NCBI GenBank assembly: GCA_022360105.1
Contig: JAKSDL010000311.1
Span: 1 to 8,364, forward strand
Reading direction: 5' to 3'
Source of the DNA: Pseudomonadota bacterium
Lineage (GTDB): Bacteria; SAR324; XYD2-FULL-50-16; JAHJRI01
DNA: 8,364 nucleotides
The notes beneath the pieces were generated by a model that was given only the letters and a program-made list of their open reading frames with translations, made no database searches and was not told where the DNA came from. The stretch's first letter is position 1; each line of letters opens with the position of its first letter. This document shows, one piece after another, positions 6,544 through 8,364 of the stretch. Made by a program: the position numbers and the translations under genes.

Positions 6544-7383
6544 CTATGATTGATTCCCTTTTCTCAGGAATACCAGGTAAAAGGTAAGTAACAGCAGCGG
6601 GATGATGATTCCAAATACCCTGATGTATTGAAATGTATAACGTTGTTCTTCAGGATCATAATCGATGCAGTAAGAAAGTACTTTGCGAATAGATGATCCG
6701 GTTCGACCGGATTGGGCCTCGGTTAATGCCATCCCCATATCAAATGGCAAAAACCTGGGTCCGTAAAGATAGCGAACTATTTTACCATCGGCTCCCAGCG
6801 CGACCAATGCATTGGCATGATCAAATACATTTTTTTTGGTTTGCCTGACTCGATACCCCAGTGCATCCAGCACCTTTCGAATCGATTCGTAGTCACCCGT
6901 CAAAAACTTCCAACGTTCGGGAGGAAATTCCTTGCCGGTTAACGGCAGGTAATTGTTTTTTGAGTTTCGGGCTGTTTCGGGAGTGTCATCCGGATCAAAA
7001 CTAAAAGCAACGACCTGGAATTCGTCATAGGAGAAACCGGTCAGTTTATTTAACCCGCTCGCCAGAAAGGACAGCTGAACACCGCAATCAGTGACACAAA
7101 AGAAGTAGGCCGGCAAAAAAAGAGTCGGTTGGTTAATCAGCTCGGATAGCACCACCCTTTCACCAGATTCGTTTTTAAACGAAAGATGAAGGGGAAGATA
7201 CCCCCCAATATTTTCCTCAACGCCTACTTTCACATTTTCGGTGAAGTATTTAGGGGCTTCATCGGCTTTTGCAAGATGATGGTCTTTACCATGCGCAAAC
7301 ACATTAACAGCTGACAGGAAAAAAACCAGGCAACCGGCCAGGGCCGATCCAATTAACAATAACTGCCGGATACTCAGTTTCAT
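6544..7383 (-). CDS. SCO1/SenC-type copper chaperone, membrane-anchored
   Basis: This 279-residue protein belongs to the SCO thioredoxin-fold family, which delivers copper to, or reduces the cysteines of, the CuA site in oxidase subunit II. An N-terminal hydrophobic segment (about 7-30) ending in NVFA looks like a signal peptide or anchor. The copper motif is FCVTDCG, with C96 and C100 spaced CxxxC; the distal ligand is H189 in FDHANALVALGADG. SFDPDD (128-133) and GDYESIRKVLDALGYR (163-178) match SCO sequences. After the fold come SYCIDYDP (237-244) and a C-terminal hydrophobic helix (about 254-273), a layout common in SCO proteins encoded in oxidase operons. The CPxxC proline of classical SCO is replaced by valine. 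It is the first gene of the cox set, just upstream of coxA. No clear Shine-Dalgarno precedes the ATG; the start is chosen because it begins the signal sequence. Confidence 0.92.
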   Translation of the reverse strand: MKLSIRQLLLIGSALAGCLVFFLSAVNVFAHGKDHHLAKADEAPKYFTENVKVGVEENIGGYLPLHLSFKNESGERVVLSELINQPTLFLPAYFFCVTDCGVQLSFLASGLNKLTGFSYDEFQVVAFSFDPDDTPETARNSKNNYLPLTGKEFPPERWKFLTGDYESIRKVLDALGYRVRQTKKNVFDHANALVALGADGKIVRYLYGPRFLPFDMGMALTEAQSGRTGSSIRKVLSYCIDYDPEEQRYTFQYIRVFGIIIPLLLLTFYLVFLRKGNQS

Positions 7384-7415
7384 AGAAATTCGAGGGTTGT
7401 GTTAGTTAGCTATTT

Positions 7416-7647
7416 GGTGCCTGAACGAAAACCGATTTAACCGATACCAATAAAAGCTTTAAAAGCAGCTTGGTACTTCGACATTTAGTGCTTTCAGCAG
7501 TCAGCGATCAGCTCTCAGCCAGTTTTTCCTTGTAATTGTAATATGTTAAGCTGAACGCTGACGGCTGACGGCACGTTAATCTTCAAGTTAAATTCCGGCA
7601 TCTGGCACTAGACTGGATAAGGGGTTAGCGACTTTCCGTTCAGGCAC
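7416..7647. mobile_element. MITE-like element with terminal inverted repeats
   Basis: A perfect 11-bp inverted repeat bounds this stretch: GTGCCTGAACG at 7417-7427 and CGTTCAGGCAC at 7637-7647. Imperfect pairing extends inwards to about 25 bp, to GGTTA at 7623. The element is flanked by TATTT on both sides (7411-7415 and 7648-7652), as expected of a 5-bp target duplication. Inside are further palindromes: TACCAA/TTGGTA at 7445-7450 and 7470-7475, and a larger hairpin at 7488-7574. It has no coding capacity, which fits a non-autonomous transposable element. It fills most of the gap between the DOMON and SCO genes. Repeat structure is seen directly; mobility is inferred. Confidence 0.62.
7488..7574. 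repeat. CAGC/GCTG-rich hairpin inside the MITE-like element
   Basis: Arms 7488-7506 and 7556-7574 are inverted copies matching at 16 of 19 positions, each built from repeated TCAGC or GCTGA units. Between them lie another CTCAGCC stretch and an AT-rich loop. The pattern resembles dispersed CTGA-type repeats in environmental genomes. Transcribed, it would make a strong RNA stem upstream of the SCO gene. Confidence 0.6.
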
Positions 7648-8201
7648 TATTTATTGACTTGACGAGTCACCGTGAACTTTCCTGTGTTCAAGTTAACTTG
7701 GATGATGGCATAAAACTCATGTCCGATACGGGTTGAATCCCGCTTTCCATAAGCCAAAAGTAAAACAGTGTTGCCACCGGGATTTATTACAGTATCAGCC
7801 TTATCACCCGAGTCCAGAGGGATTTTGAATTCGATTGTGGTTTTACCACCTTCTTCAGACCCGGAAGAGGAAATAATAGAGTTTTTTCCACCTCTTTTTT
7901 TATCCAAGGTATGACTTGTGGTCCTGTTACCATATTCGTCTATAATTTTTAGTTTTCCTTTCCTGACAAATCCCAGGATATAATTCGCTCCCTGCATTTT
8001 CTTGACGGGATTGAACCCGACACCAACCCAACCTTTGGTTTTGGCAACAGCTTTGACAGCCAGGTTGCTTCCCTCTACTTTCCAATGGAATTCCATATCC
8101 TTAACAGTTAGTGAATGATCGTAGGACATGGCAAAAGTGCTTGTGATAAAAAAGCAAGATATCAAGACAGCCAGCAATGCCAGAAAAGTTTTAAATTTCA
8201 T
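7647..8201 (-). CDS. Secreted DOMON-domain protein, possible b-type heme binder
   Basis: This 184-residue protein has a signal peptide (about 1-24, ending in STFA) and one DOMON domain filling the rest. DOMON is a beta-sandwich that binds heme or sugars, for example in cellobiose dehydrogenase and some redox-enzyme subunits. Family features are GWVGVGFNP (57-65), M69 in KMQGANYILGFV, IIDEYG (86-91), the GG-rich loop, IEFKIPLDSGD (123-133), VLLLAYG (146-152) and H161. M69 and H161 occupy the positions of the Met and His heme ligands of cellobiose dehydrogenase, so heme binding is plausible but unproven. The ATG at 8201 is preferred because GGAG lies 5 nt upstream; a GTG at 8207 would overlap that site. 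The stop codon straddles the edge of the MITE-like element. It shares a strand with the cox genes and may act in electron transfer, but that is only positional inference. Confidence 0.82.
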   Translation of the reverse strand: MKFKTFLALLAVLISCFFITSTFAMSYDHSLTVKDMEFHWKVEGSNLAVKAVAKTKGWVGVGFNPVKKMQGANYILGFVRKGKLKIIDEYGNRTTSHTLDKKRGGKNSIISSSGSEEGGKTTIEFKIPLDSGDKADTVINPGGNTVLLLAYGKRDSTRIGHEFYAIIQVNLNTGKFTVTRQVNK

Positions 8202-8206
8202 GCGCA

Positions 8207-8210
8207 CTCC
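8207..8210 (-). promoter_or_regulatory. Ribosome binding site of the DOMON gene
   Basis: GGAG on the minus strand lies 5 nt before ATG at 8201. It would overlap the alternative GTG start at 8207, so it decides for the ATG. Confidence 0.65.
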
Positions 8211-8250
8211 ATTCAGAAAAAGTTGTGTAATAAAATAATCTCAAATATTT

Positions 8251-8280
8251 AATATACAAACAAACCATTTGTGACCGCAA
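8251..8280 (-). promoter_or_regulatory. Candidate sigma-70 promoter of the DOMON gene
   Basis: On the minus strand TTGCGG (8280-8275) and TATATT (8256-8251) are separated by 18 nt, a fair -35/-10 pair about 50 nt upstream of the start codon. The surrounding 8211-8270 stretch is AT-rich. The rest of the right end (8281-8364) shows no recognisable gene; short open frames there are too brief to judge. Confidence 0.3.
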
Positions 8281-8364
8281 CAATGCATATGATTTCGTGA
8301 CCTGGCAGCCAACCGAAGATCAAATCTCCTCCCCGGTATCCCAAGATGCAGGCAGAAACAATAA

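Noticed and set aside
8208..8364. Short open frames at the right end that might be the tail of another gene
   Set aside because: They are too short to judge and match no family I recognise; more flanking sequence would decide.

Overview
The window reads as a chromosomal segment from a Gram-negative bacterium that can respire oxygen. It holds an RND-type inner-membrane pump, a compact aa3-type cytochrome c oxidase operon and a secreted DOMON protein. Base composition is moderate, with AT-rich spacers. The spacers carry dispersed palindromic repeats of the kinds seen in many environmental proteobacteria and Desulfobacterota. I lean weakly towards Desulfobacterota or a relative, but nothing here fixes the taxon.

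Layout, left to right. (1) Bases 1-1290, plus strand: the C-terminal part of an RND transporter, entering from outside the window. (2) Bases 1291-1601: a gene-free spacer holding two REP-like palindromes in inverted orientation. (3) Bases 1602-2336, plus strand: a HAD-superfamily hydrolase with a TTG start and a strong ribosome binding site, converging on and slightly overlapping the next gene. (4) Bases 2325-7383, minus strand: the oxidase operon. In transcription order it runs SCO-type copper chaperone, subunit I (coxA), subunit III (coxC), a 203-nt spacer with palindromes, subunit IV, subunit II (coxB), and a UbiA-family protoheme farnesyltransferase (ctaB-like). (5) Bases 7384-7646: a spacer almost filled by a MITE-like element of about 232 bp with terminal inverted repeats and a 5-bp flanking duplication. 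(6) Bases 7647-8201, minus strand: a secreted single-domain DOMON protein. (7) Bases 8202-8364: its upstream region.

How the genes work together. CoxA, CoxB, CoxC and subunit IV form a membrane oxidase that reduces O2 to water. The SCO protein probably delivers or reduces copper for the CuA site of CoxB. The CtaB-like enzyme makes heme O, the precursor of heme A. Subunit I carries the Tyr-Ser signature of A2-type heme-copper oxidases in place of the D-channel glutamate. Subunit II keeps all CuA ligands but has no fused cytochrome c domain, so a separate electron donor is needed. No heme A synthase (CtaA) or CtaG is present in the window. The DOMON protein could be a periplasmic b-type heme protein, but its link to the oxidase rests only on position and strand.

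I found no tRNA, rRNA, CRISPR array, transposase gene or clearly novel multi-gene system. The most unusual items are the MITE-like element that abuts, and probably supplies part of, the stop codon of the DOMON gene, the distal position of coxB, and the divergent second motif of the CtaB-like protein.
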